Origin: Albula goreensis
Taxonomy: Eukaryota > Chordata > Actinopteri > Albuliformes > Albulidae
Direction: 5' to 3'
DNA length: 64,000 nt
NCBI GenBank assembly: GCA_022829145.1
Contig: CM040749.1
Coordinates: 19,801,987-19,865,986 of the forward strand
The position numbers and the translations under genes were made by a program. This document shows, piece by piece, positions 11,721 through 23,640 of the stretch; the stretch's first letter is position 1, and each line of letters starts with the position of its first letter. The notes below the pieces were generated by a model, which saw only the letters and a program-made list of their open reading frames with translations, did not search any database and had not been told where the DNA came from.

Positions 11721-13559
11721 AGACTAAATCAACAAATATCTTTGTAGCACATTCATTTCACATCCATACAGGTTATGTACACTGCCCATGTGCACAAACA
11801 AAGCTCTATAGAGCAGGACCTTGATCTTGTCATCGCACCCAAAATGAGGCTACTTATCACTTTGACAATGTGCACAGCCATATAATGAAAAGTACAGTGT
11901 GCAGAGCTCATCTTTGCCAAAGGCAGAGAAAATTCAGAGGACCCACATATAAAAGAGGATGTCTACTGACTACAGTAGAGAGGCACAATTTGGATTTGCT
12001 ACTATGATTACATAATGGAAAAACTGAAAATTTGTGATTGTCTGGCGAATACTTTTCTGAACATAAAATTAATAAATGTATTTGTTAATTTGATCTGCGC
12101 AATATAATATTGCTTCAATGAAGAAATATGAACTTTTTCAATTTGAAGACCCTCTAAAAAGACTTCAGTAATAGCATGAAAAGGCTGAGTTTCCATTTTC
12201 AATGGAAGTGTCCCTTAACTAATGATAGTGCGACCATTTCAAATGTGCTACAACAACCATAAGACAGAGTAAATTTGTATATATATCACCTCGTGTTGCA
12301 GAATCTGGATGGCAAACATCTGACTAACATTTTACTGTCAGTTGTATTTTAACTACTTTTACTAAACAATACTTATATATAAAGGGGAGGGGATTAACTT
12401 GTACCTTTAAATGTTTTATTAAATTTCAGTTGTATTGGGAGGCTGGTTTCTCAAGCTTTTTACAACATAAATAAAGGTTATTTTCATATATCTCATTTTC
12501 CCTTATGCAGCCAAAGTAGGTGAAATAACAAGTGGATTTACCATTGTATGGTGCACTGCCCCCAGGGAGGTTTCACCCACCCAGCCTGTAGGTCCTGAGT
12601 CACCTGTTTTACTACTTACAGTCATAGAAAATGGTTCCCTCGGGCACTGATCTGGACAAAAGAGTGTCAGAGGATGTATAGGTTAGCTGGCGGTCTAGAC
12701 CGGAGAATCATGTGTCAGATAGCTGAGTTCCACCACACAGACAGCTGTGCTCTTTGTTATTTATTTGTATATGCACAGCATAAGGTGGAAAAAAGCACTT
12801 AACAGCCAAAAGTAACAGCTAATCACTCCACTACGTCAAAGATGTCTCTCTGATCCTTTCATTTTGCTCCCAAGCATGATTATACATTTATAATCTAATA
12901 TTAAATTTAGTAAAATATATGTTAAAGATGTTTAAGACCAGAACATACGTTCACATTGGCTGCTTGTTTACAAAACATCTAAGTTCCTGATTGACTGTGT
13001 TTTTCCCCAAAGAGCGAGCTGTTCCTCTGCAATACCCAGAAACAGAAGATACAAAGACATCATTGCTAAGGACACAGATAGAGAAAAGAGAGCATGATGG
13101 ACCAGCAAGATTTTTTTGCTCAGTATGTCACGTCATTTCTGTTTAACTATGCTTATTTTCACATCAAAGTGTTTGAAGACGTGACAGCGAATATTGAAAG
13201 CCACATTTCTTTGATTGTGAGACATCAAACAGGAATGTTGAACAACTGTTATAGCCACCAATAACAGATAAAATCAGCAGTTTTCATAGAGTTGGCCCAT
13301 TTGCTTTGTCTCTATTGCTGCCAGGTTTCATGCAAGACTTAGGTATAGACTCCATATATAAGTCCAGTTTTTGCATACAAAAAATGAATAGTTGTCACAT
13401 CATTTTGTAGGTTGTTTGAAATACATGGACCGAACCTGGTGTTGCACTTGAGACTTTGTGAGGAAGCCAGATGAGCAAATAAACAGTTGTTTTTTTTCCT
13501 GAAAAGGTGACAATAACATTTAGAATTTTGCTCCCTCTTTCAAGCATTGCAATCATACA
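11721..13559. other. Non-coding, no feature recognised
   Basis: AT-rich, with no transposon termini, tandem repeat or coding exon recognised. A mildly GC-richer patch at 12540-12740 (around GCGGTCTAGACCGGAG, which holds the palindrome CGGTCTAGACCG) may be worth an alignment. Confidence 0.45.
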
Positions 13560-13920
13560 ATAGGGAAAATTATGGCAGGAGGGAGTGACCAAGCTCTCGC
13601 ACTAATTTTTGTCAGCCAGGGTGTTATCTGTGCAGTTATTGTCCTGTGTTTGAACAGCCCTGAGAGAGGAGGTGGTAATCCTGCCCATGTTTTTTTGTAT
13701 CTCCCTGAGGCTGAGTTTGCAGGAGCTGCAGGAGCTCTTTCCTGGGTTGCTTGGCTCAGCATTTTTTGGGCAGAGGCCCGACAGCCCCAGGCCTAGACAA
13801 TGGCCCCTCTGTTTCTCTGCTGCTCACTGAAAGAAACACCCATTAGCAGGACTGTCAATCTCTAAGGTCAGGCCCAAGGGTCACTGACAAGTGCGCCTCT
13901 TGTTTACATCTATGAAGTCA
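13560..13920. promoter_or_regulatory. Candidate conserved non-coding element
   Basis: GC-richer block of about 350 bp. It includes CTCTCGCACTAATTTTTGTC, a homeodomain-type TAATTTTT, and further on CCATTAGCAGGACTGTCAAT. Open frames exist on both strands (plus 13572-13796, minus 13553-13762) but neither translates to a recognisable protein. The overlap of two open frames is better explained by low stop density in GC-richer sequence. Confidence 0.28.
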
Positions 13921-16900
13921 ATCAAAACACTGCAGCCTCTGTGGTTAACCCATGTGTGGCCAGAGTCAAAAAAGAGAGGTTTGGTCCTAATAAGAGACTG
14001 AAAAGCCAACATTTGGTTATAAGTGGTTCTTGGTATCGTATCCTCTCACCTGCAGTGATGTTTTGGCTGATCTGCTGGGAATTGTGTCTTGTTCTGGTAT
14101 GAGTGTCCTTTGGAACTTCACAACCTGCAATAAGGAAGCAAGAAAAGAAAAAAAAACACATGTTTGTGCAAGAGTCCTGCATCACTTTCTATGCATGTCT
14201 ACCAGTTTTGTAATAGCTAATTTGGCTTTAAAACCTAATTCTGTTTATTTTTGAAATGTAACATTGAAAGCAATTGCATATTTCCTTCTTCTGTCAGCTG
14301 TGTCATATGTCATTTGTTCTCGCTAGCTACCAGCCTACTAAACACTGGAAATTATATCTATAAATTTGCCAGTTATAAAATTTGCCAGTATATTCAAGTG
14401 TTTCTCCTCATTACTTACTTTTAGAAACACAGAGAAACAAGCCATGTTTTTAAGCAGGTTTGCATTTCAACTGTTGTGCACTGAAACTAACAAAATGTTG
14501 TATGCTATGGACAATAAATGTGTCCAAGCTCATAAGTGTTGTGATCTTTACTATTTTTGCTTTTTAATCCATGTTCTCAGCACCTTAACTAATTAAGACA
14601 TGTGAATGTAATTTTCACGTTTTTGTGCACACAACAAAATAAGGAAGGAAATATTTCAGGATGCAAAACGCATGCTATTGTGGTGTGCTTTGCAAAACAC
14701 TGATGTGAGCTGGTCTGAAATGATGGCAGTACAAAAAGGAAAATAAGCAGATAAGAGTCGTGGGTAAAGCATGTGACAGAGTATACATTACATTACATAC
14801 ATATGTGTGTATAGAACAATGAGCATTTCTATATACAAATCAACTGAATGGCACATTCGTGTCTGTGTTTTCAGTGTCACATGTATTTTCCAGTATTCAT
14901 TTTTTAATATTTGTACACTACTTTTAAAGAATAGGCTAAATCAGTGTTGCTTGGAGCCACTCCATAATTAATTGGGGAAACTAATCATCAGTAGGAAAAA
15001 CAGCAGTAAATTATCGCTGACTGACACCTTATTACCGCTCGTGTTCTCTTAGCTGCAGAACGTCCCCAAGCTATATCACGCAAAGAAATTTCTCATGAGC
15101 AGCATGACTGGTAATTGGTTAAAGGTGTATTTATTTCTGTAAACTGTATGTCTGATCACTAACAAACAGCTTAATTTGCAAGGGAAATTTCTGTCAGTGT
15201 GAGTACCCACCACAGAGGAGGTCTGAAGCTCACTGCTCACTGCAGAGTGGATCATTCTGATAAAAGCTGGATAATAAACTAAAAATCTGCAAAACGGAAG
15301 GTTGGGACTACATAACCCTGACACACAGACCCAGTAACTACCTATTTTGTTCATTTGAGGGTAAAGAGCAATGTGCAATGTGAGTTAGAGGTGTACACAT
15401 CATGACTATTTGAGTCATGGCAGCCTGAAGCACAGTATAAAGTACCGTGTTCTCTCTGATTTAAGACAAACAGCCCTAGTCCAAAAAAAGACAGAACCTT
15501 TCTTAAACATGAACTTCACTAATCCCATGTTATGAAAAAGCCAGACTGATATGGCTCCTGCCTGACTGCCCTTATGAATGCCTCTCCCCACATCAAATGC
15601 AGTGGGAGCTCTATCAGGTCCATAAAACTTAAATACATTTGGGATTGTTGCTGGGTTTGTGGATGAGCCTGGGGGCACCTTGTATGGAGACCCACTGTTT
15701 AATTGAACGGTTGTTTGTGAGGATCAGACTCTTTATTGGGGGAGTGAACTCGGCACGAGACAGGGCATGCATTAGCAGCAAATGCTGTTTTATTGATTGC
15801 AGATGACAATAAAGGCTTGAGATGTATAAACACTATTCAAACAATATTTACTAATCACAACCCCCATGCCCAGTGCTTGCAACTATATACATTAATTTAT
15901 AACAGTACAGTAATAAGGAAATACAGAACTATGCAATGTTATTGTTCTGATGGCAGAGGATCCTTAGCCTTTTGTCTTTTTGTAAGCTACAAATTGCATT
16001 GTGCTAAAACTCTGATTCAGAAATCAAATTACATTTGTGAAGAAAAACCAGTTACAGCCCATTTTAATATCTATATAAAATATAAATAAATCATTATTAA
16101 ATATTCTTAACCAATTTTGCAATGCAGTTATGCCAGGATGCTATACATCAGTAATTCATGTACTTATTTACATGAATACATTTGTATACATTTATTGCGC
16201 AATAAAATACAATAATGTGTATACATACACAAGGCCTATTGGATGTATCTGATAATCACAATAAATTATTTGTAAATGTATTTTACATAATCTTGATGTT
16301 GGATTAATGTTCTGTTAATACATTATCAACACTGGTTACTTCCTTTACAAAGGAGCCTTGAGCTCTTTTGAAAAGGGTTAAGTTGACCATGGTTAAATAA
16401 TGAGTAAGCCACAAATGAACTCTTTTTTTCCCACTCAAACTCAGCCAAACTGGTTAGCCTCACATGGGAACCCCCTCCTGCCAGCTCAGCAGGAAGCATT
16501 TGTGAACATGTGACTCCAATTCCTGTGACATGAGAATGGCTGTGCCTTATTCTACACTGCAGACACACCACAGTTACATATTCCCCATGTCCCTGAAGGA
16601 TGACAAAGTCAGTGTGTAACTCATTGTGCATCCATGGGCATTAGGTCAATCAGAAATGACCACAAGACAGTAAACACAGACTAACTAACGTAACCAGCGT
16701 AACTCCAATATTTTTTTCCTGGCAAAGCTGGGCTACTGACACAGCTGGGACTCAGACACCTAGTCTCAGGGATTCATCTGCTTGCCAAATGAGCATCTTT
16801 CTGTGTGAGCCACCTGGAGGACATTTAATAATGTAATTAATGTGTTTAATAATGAAAAGATGTTCATGATTTATATGATTACATGCTCTTGTGATAGAAA

Positions 16901-17347
16901 CTTGATTGTTGTATCCATGTCACCCTTTTTTTGCTTACTACCTACCATTAGAGTATTAGAGTGATGTTTTGTCATGTAACTCTTAACATAGAATATCCAT
17001 TTTGATGGTTTCATTGTTGCTAACCCACCCAAAGATGGACTTTCTTTAGATACTAAAAATGTATTAAGTCGTAACTTAATGAAGCATCTCAATTTAAGTG
17101 TAAATTACTTTGGACAGTGTTATGAGATCACCAATAAATGCACTGAAAAGCAACATGTTTTCAAAAGAGTGGCACAATACAACAAACACATCAGTACAAA
17201 TTAATTTTATCCATTAATGGTACAAGATGCAATCTAGTATAACACTGCAAGAACTATCCCTGGCTAGCTTTACACTCCAAACATCATGCTCTAAAGTTTT
17301 CCTTGGTTAAAAGGTATCAGCTGCTCTGAAATATATACAAATGTGTA
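13921..17347. other. Non-coding, no feature recognised
   Basis: AT-rich. The largest open frames are about 100 codons (15076-15378 minus, 16326-16631 minus) and carry no domain I recognise. A GC-richer patch near 15640-15790 was noted but is weak. Confidence 0.45.
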
Positions 17348-17349
17348 TA

Positions 17350-17661
17350 CAGTTGACCCTCCTATATCTGAGCCCCTGACCCCCACAATGTGGAAAAACC
17401 ATGTAAGAAATGTCTGTATATTTAAGGAATTAAATGATAAAGTACATTAACATTGTACATATATTTAATGCATTTATGACTTACAAAACGTTTTAACATT
17501 TTCTTTACTTTTTTCGTCTGCTATGTGTGTCGTCTGCATTGCTATTTGATTTCCCGCACAAGGCCGCAAAGCTCCCAAAAATTCCCATTTAATAGTTTGT
17601 TGCTGACCTGCAAAAAATTGAAGCTGTGATGTGGAAAGCCATGATGTGGGAGGGTCAACTG
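17350..17661. mobile_element. Tigger/pogo-like MITE, 312 bp
   Basis: Both ends carry the perfect 13-bp inverted repeat CAGTTGACCCTCC, and partial pairing continues for a few bases inward (TATATC against CACATC). The element is flanked by TA on both sides (17348-17349 and 17662-17663), the target duplication of Tc1/mariner/pogo elements. The terminus CAGTTGACCCT is the same as that of mammalian Tigger2-type pogo elements. No transposase frame is present, so it is non-autonomous. Only the two tips pair well, as expected of an internally deleted derivative. Orientation cannot be assigned. Confidence 0.82.
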
Positions 17662-18094
17662 TATTGTGTATATACACAAATCATTGTGCATCATTGATCA
17701 TTGTCGCATCTCTTTACTCTCATTGTGGATATTACCATTTGGGCATGCCTGAGATTCTACTGTATATATGTTTACCAATGTAAAATGTATGCAAAATTAA
17801 TTCATATGAATTAATAATTTATAGTTGTCTACAAGAGGTTCCTTACTCAATGTTAATAAATTATTTAATAATAGCTTATTTACAGTTGAGCAATAGATCT
17901 TGAAATGCAATGTTACTTAAAAACAACAACAGCAAAAAGTTAAAGTGAAAGTCAAATGTTGAATGAATTCAAGCCTTAGCGTTTACTTATTTGACTCTTA
18001 TTTCATGAATGCTTTCAACCCATATACTGTGCAAAGTAACGCCCTCACATTCATATACAACAGTCACCCTAGATTAACCCAACAGAGTTCATCA

Positions 18095-18124
18095 AGTGGT
18101 CACCACTTGACCATGGTGACCACT
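18095..18124. repeat. Perfect 10-bp inverted repeat (hairpin)
   Basis: AGTGGTCACC and GGTGACCACT are exact reverse complements, separated by ACTTGACCAT. Nested inside is the palindrome CAAGTGGTCACCACTTG (odd-centred). No transposon termini or direct repeats flank it. Confidence 0.6.
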
Positions 18125-18780
18125 ACTATGAATGGTGAAATACTAGTAGCAAATGGAGACTATGAGGGAATAGCATATGAGATTCTAAATTTGTCAATGG
18201 AAAACCTAAGCCATAATGTGATTTTTAGCATGTTTTTAGCATCATTTGTATTTTATGGGTTTGAAAAAAAAAAAATGGAAAGTTATATCTTCAGTATATT
18301 CAGTGTAACTTTCCCAAGAGCAGGTTTAATTTCAAAACACCTAAAAAGTGATATTCTTATCTCCCAATCCTCTCTCAGATCAATGATTAACATCTCAAGA
18401 GGCCAAATGGGAACTTATGCATGAAGCACTAAAACTGTACACACTGGTGCAGTGTTTATTAGGTCACACAAATGAACAATTTTCAGATAAATGTTTATGG
18501 AAACACTAATCTTTTATTTTCTGTTGAAGAGAGCATGAAGGAAATAACACAGAATGCCAGGAGTGGGTTCATTAACAGTAGCATATGTGTGCTTTTGCCC
18601 ATGGGTGATGTCTTAAGCAAGGAAACTGAGGGAAACAAAAATATTCTGTGGTTGTGGAGGTGAATACAAAATGAGGATACTGCTGGATGATTTGTGTTGT
18701 CTAAGGAAAACTGAGCCTCATCCTTTGCTGGTGTGGGAATAAAAGTATTACATTTTAATGTGGCACAATTAGCCCCCATG

Positions 18781-18799
18781 TTTTTTTTTTTTTTTTTTT
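18781..18799. repeat. Poly(T) tract, T19
   Basis: Nineteen consecutive T residues followed by a mixed T-rich stretch. No SINE or LINE body with this as its tail was recognised on the minus strand. Confidence 0.9.
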
Positions 18800-20794
18800 A
18801 CTACATTTCATCATTTTTTTCTTTATCTGTTGTATTTCAAAAACCCTCTGGGGAGTATTCGGTGATGGATGATTCCAGACTGCTGTGGAAGGGGGCTGCT
18901 GGGGCATAGATTATTAAGTATTATCTGAATCAGTCATTCATTTTACGTCAGACACTTTTCGGGCTGAAGCTTTAGAGTATCCTCTCCACTGTTATTATAT
19001 TTGTGTGGTTTGTCACTTAGAACTACTAAAATTATCTTTGTGCTCCACTCCCCAACACCATATACCCCTCCCCCATTCCACCGTACTCCTCCTCCCACCT
19101 CAAGCAAAGAGAGGTGTTTTGCTGTTTGGCAGTGAAGGCAGTGTTGGCAGCAGAAGTGAAAGTTATGAGCTTTCTCTCTCAGGCTTGGGGGAGATAAGGG
19201 TGACACCATCTTGTCCAACCAGCAGAAATGTCAAAGTTATCTCCATTCTGCTCCTGAGGCTAGTGATACCTAATAAATCATTTTCAGCAGAGTTTTAGCC
19301 TTCGCATAATTTGGATCTGCAGACAGAAAATAAACAGAGGCTACAACCAGAGTTCACTATCTGCACCCCCTCCACTGTGCCCATCTTGTAAACATCTGGC
19401 ACCAGATGAGCTTACCCTCTCCTCATGGAAACAACAGCTAAGCAAATATGGCCACATGCAGAGTGGGTGTGGAAGGGTGAGTTTGGGGCCAGACTAAGAG
19501 GTGTAGAGAGGATCCCCATTTTTGAGCTCATACAGACACAGCTGACCCCACTAAATATGGTCGCCATGGTATCACAGGTCTAAAGGAGCTCCAAAGGCCC
19601 AGGTCACCTAGCCACAGAATAGGATCCCCCATTCATTAAAGCATGCAGGAGTATGTGTTGATTCTGAGACTGTGTGAAAAGACTTTTTATGTGTTATAGA
19701 GAAAGGGTGGGTAGTGTTTGCTTCAGACCCCCTCCCCTCCATTTGAGGTACATGTGGTGTAAACTGACCTGACAGTATTTCCCTAAAGATTCACTTTGCA
19801 CTCCAAATACCCATAAACCCCTCCCAGATCTTAACATTATTACTGATCTACAAACCACAGGGGGATTAGCGGTACAGAGACCAGCTGAAAAGCTTGAAAC
19901 CTCACTTCACAACATGCTGCTCTTGGGGGAAATTTGGCCATTCAACATATATGTGACTTAATTATTATATAGCTTAAGTCTGTAACTGGTTTCAGCAGGC
20001 AAGCATCCAACCCACTGCCTGTCTATCCAAAGTAAACACATTTGCTCCAGTTTGTGTGCTGAAGAGACCCCTCACTGTTAAATATCTTACAGTTCTTCTT
20101 TGGATGGGTTACAACAACAAAGACACACATAGTAAAGTGATTGAATTCTGAAGGAAGGTCTACGGATCTTTTTTGTGTACCTCTTACAAAGAGCTTGCCT
20201 CTCACTTCAAGGTGGGGGGGAAGGGAGGGCAAACAGATCCTCTTGCATTAATAGCCTTTTCTGGTTTCCCTGGCAGCCTCCCCCACCCCTTCCCCAGCTG
20301 CAGAAAACCATTCCACAGACATAATTGATTTAGGCAATATATCTGAGTTAAACAGAACTAAAATATTTTAGCATAACAGCAATATATCCAGGAGGAGGAA
20401 AATATTTGATGTAATAAGTGAGGGAGATTATGTTAACCTGTTTTGTCCATATTTTGCACAGCATTTTAGTATCAATTTTGTATAAATCACTGTTGTATTA
20501 AAAACTTTCTGATACAACCAAAACATATTCTTTGTCTGGTATTGTGTGACTTTGATGTACAGTTAAAAAGTTTTAATAAGTAGAATAACTGTCCCCTGAG
20601 GCAAGCATCCAGAGCACACAAGGGCCTGCGTTTCTGCTACCACAGGCTCTGTTTTTAACCAGTTTTTGGTGGCCCTGATCATCCAATTTCTAATGCTCAT
20701 CCTTACTACTGTGTGCTGGTAGTAGCCCTGCAGAACTCTGCTACTTTGTGGAGGTGTTATTGAGGCTTTCACACTCTGAGGCCCTTGGCTGTGG

Positions 20795-21100
20795 CACACA
20801 TACACGCACACACACACACACACACATATGCAGATGCATACACACACGCATACACACACATATGCTGATGCACACACATATGCACACACACATGCACACA
20901 CGTACATACACACATGCAGATGAACACACATATGCACACACACACACACACATGCAGATGCACACACATATGCACACACACACGCACACGCAGATGCACA
21001 CACATATGCACACACACACGCACACACACACATGCAGATGCACACACATATGCACACACACACGCACACACACAGACACACACACACACACACACACACC
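20795..21100. repeat. Compound CA microsatellite / minisatellite
   Basis: About 300 bp of CA-rich alternating purine-pyrimidine sequence with a second layer of order. GCAGATG occurs at 20830, 20916, 20954, 20990 and 21034, with the variant GCTGATG at 20864, and each is followed within a few bases by CACATATGCACAC. Spacings are 34, 52, 38, 36 and 44 bp, so the higher-order unit varies in length through CA slippage. Long Cys-Val (minus) and Thr-His (plus) open frames here are repeat artefacts. Confidence 0.95.
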
Positions 21101-21867
21101 ACTTTCAATATCCTGTGGTCATGGAGGAGGGGTCCAAATCCTTCCAGACACAGCACACAAACTCAGTGAACTCTCATTTTTTTAACCTTGAGTGTAATAG
21201 TATTGTGTCACAATAATTTTACAATTACTCCAATGTGTATTTCAGGAAGTGATTTACATTTTTCCTTCACAGATTCACAAATTGAAAGTGAAATCGGAAA
21301 ATATGGCTTGATAATTCCAATTCCCAACCTTTATTTCAGGAGAAAACTTTTTGCACTTATGTTGCACTTGCACACTGACAGGTAGGAGTCATTAACTATG
21401 GTGAGTTAAGTAAACGTAAATCTGCATTATATCACAAAGGAAAAAATGTGATTTTCTGTCAATCTCAGAGTAGTGCAGACTATTTGCTATGATATTTCAT
21501 ATCAGAATTTATGACAACAGCGCTTCATACAAAACAATAAAAAAATCAAGAGACAATGTAGTTTTTCTTGAAGACAGCAAATTTTGTATTTTCTCTGTAT
21601 GTGGTGCACTATAATGAGGAAAGAGTCTGCTGATATGTCTCTTCTAGACAGACCCTTGCTGAGAGAAAACTAGTATCTTTAAAAACATAAGAAAAAAAAA
21701 GATGTTAAGCCCCTCCGGCAAATTACTGGCCAGCGTAGTGAGTGGACTTCATTGAGTCAGCTGGATAGCAGCCAGAACGAGGCAAAGTGGCTTGTTAGTC
21801 TACCACCTTGAAGAAAAAGGGGATGGAGCAGAGAAAATGGAGCAGAGGACTCACAGGGTGATGTGCA
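21101..21867. other. Non-coding, no feature recognised
   Basis: Low-complexity AT-rich sequence. An open frame at 21188-21385 has no domain or splice context. Confidence 0.45.
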
Positions 21868-22060
21868 TACAGTGCCCTCCATACTGTTTGGGACAATGGC
21901 ACTTTTTAATTTATAAAGTTTTTCTGAGCTCACCAATGCTCTCTATCTTCTTAATGATGTTCAAAAGTTGAATTTGCCAGGCCAAAGGTTTCGCTTATGT
22001 CTAAAACTATTTGATTACTCATTTTAGAGCTCCATAATCAATGACTGATAAAAATCCCAT
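21868..22060. mobile_element. Tc1/mariner-like element end (fragment)
   Basis: TA followed by CAGTGCCCTCCATACTG and TTTGGGACA closely resembles the terminus of a vertebrate Tc1/mariner-type repeat family that I recall beginning CAGTGCCCTCCATAATG. The following 150 bp (TGATGTTCAAAAG, then GCCAGGCCAAAGG) has the look of MITE interior. No reverse-complement terminus was found downstream, so this is one end only and the right boundary is approximate. Confidence 0.4.
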
Positions 22061-23329
22061 GAGGCCCCCCTGCACAAGAAGCTTTGTAAGCCTCCTCTTC
22101 CGCCCATGAAATGTGCCACCCACAACCCCACCCCAATCCCCCCCATACTGTACTCAGCTGAATTTATGATGACGACACCCTATATTGCATGTGGAGCAGC
22201 AAAGATTACCTTGAATGGTACCTATGAAATGTTAACTTGCATTTCCCAGCTAATTAGCAGAGTTACATATAACCAGGTGGCTAAAATAACAAAATTCAAC
22301 GTAACAGTTCCTGCTAGTTGACTTTTTTAACCAGACCCAGTGTCAAGTAACATCTGAGGCAATAGGCTCTTGATGTAACTAATGTTAGCTATCTCTATAC
22401 CTGGTGGTCAAAAGTTAAAACCTGGGGAAACATTCTGGTCTGATTGTGGAGAAGGTTTTTTTGCAGACTGCACTGCATTGCTTTCATCTTTCATTGCTCC
22501 AACTGAAAAATTATACTCCAGTTGTGTTTCATATTTTAAAAATGACATTTTTAAATTAAAGAGCAAAGAGGCCCAGCATACTACTTGATGTAATAGCACA
22601 TCCAAATTATGTGAATGTGCAATTGCATCTGGTGTTTGAGCTTGCATGCATAAATAGGGACGGGGTTTCAGTCTTGAAAGTTGAGGGAAGTTCTGAGAGT
22701 ATTGCTGCACAAACACATCAGACCCCTTCTTTTGATCTCTACCTCATATCATCCCCCTGGTCTTTCCCAATCCTTCTTTATTTTCTTAATCACTAATTTT
22801 TACCATTCCTCTTGTCTTTCTTCTCTGTTCCTGTTTTTTCCCCTCTCCTCATTCTCTTTACTCCCCTCTGCTACTCCCCCTTTTTCTCTTTCTGCTGTGG
22901 TAGTAGTTGTTGAGTGACACTGCTGATTTATTCTAGGCTTGGCAGACTGCCAGCTCATCTCAAACAATTGCACGAGCTGCTGGGCCATTGGAGCCAAGTT
23001 TCGATGGCAATAAACAAAATAGTAGACTCTCTGTGCTTTTAACCCTTAGTGACCAAGGTACACTAGTTTGCTTCTGGTTCTTATTTATTTATCTATTTAT
23101 TTATCATCGGTGCAACCATTACTTTAGTTCACATTTAACTGCTATTGAAAACATTACCTCTGATTTATTCAACCAGCTTAATTAATTACTTTGCTGTATA
23201 ATGCTTGTATAATAATTACAGCAAATAGTACAATTATCAGTTATCTGTCCTGCAATGTGAATGTGTGAGATCTATTAATAAATGTTTTGCTAGACTGACA
23301 GGAGAGCTCACTTCATAACCTTCTCCTCT
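22061..23329. other. Non-coding, no feature recognised
   Basis: AT-rich, with a pyrimidine-rich stretch at 22795-22900. A 102-codon minus frame (22408-22716) lacks any recognisable domain. Confidence 0.45.
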
Positions 23330-23640
23330 TATGGGTGTGTGTGAGCTGATGGGATGATTGGAAAGTGTAAAGAAAGGATGTCGTTTTCAAGGGTTCAGCC
23401 ATCGGTCACTCTGAGGCCAAATGGTCCCTGACTGTTTGTGGATGTTGATGAGCTTGTCTCTGTTGTCATTAACTTGCTGAGATCACTCCTCTGGTTGCTG
23501 CCCCCTCCCAGCGAGCCATTTTAACGCCCCCATAACCCTACCCCCTGTTATCGCAGGTCTCCAAGGCTGGCAGTTTACTTCATTACCCAGTGGACCCCAT
23601 ATAAACTCATGAACCTTGGCTTCTCTAAAGTGAAAATATG
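23330..23640. promoter_or_regulatory. Candidate conserved non-coding element
   Basis: Block of mixed composition including CATCGGTCACTCTGAGGCC, TGTTGTCATTAACTTGCTG and CCAGCGAGCCATTTTAACGC, richer in GC and CpG than its surroundings. No open frame of note. Proposed as regulatory only by contrast with the AT-rich flanks. Confidence 0.25.

Larger units (their letters stand above)
17664..20794. other. Non-coding interval with small inverted repeat and poly(T)
   Basis: Contains a 153-codon open frame (17963-18424) judged spurious and the inverted repeat at 18095. It also contains the T19 tract at 18781 and two GC-richer patches (19000-19110 and 19370-19650) without a recognisable protein. The second includes GACCCCACTAAATATGGTCG and could be constrained, but the evidence is thin. 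Confidence 0.4.

Noticed and set aside
11371-11727. 118-codon plus-strand frame
   Set aside because: It overlaps a minus-strand frame, and the composition fits a GC-richer non-coding block better than an exon.
17963-18424. 153-codon plus-strand open frame
   Set aside because: Phe/Ser/Ile-rich translation of AT-rich DNA with no domain, no splice or promoter context, and a run of nine A's giving EKKKM.
20563-21216. Long open frames rich in Cys-Val or Thr-His over the CA tract (up to 197 codons)
   Set aside because: They are translations of a CA/TG repeat. Equivalent frames appear in all phases and on both strands.
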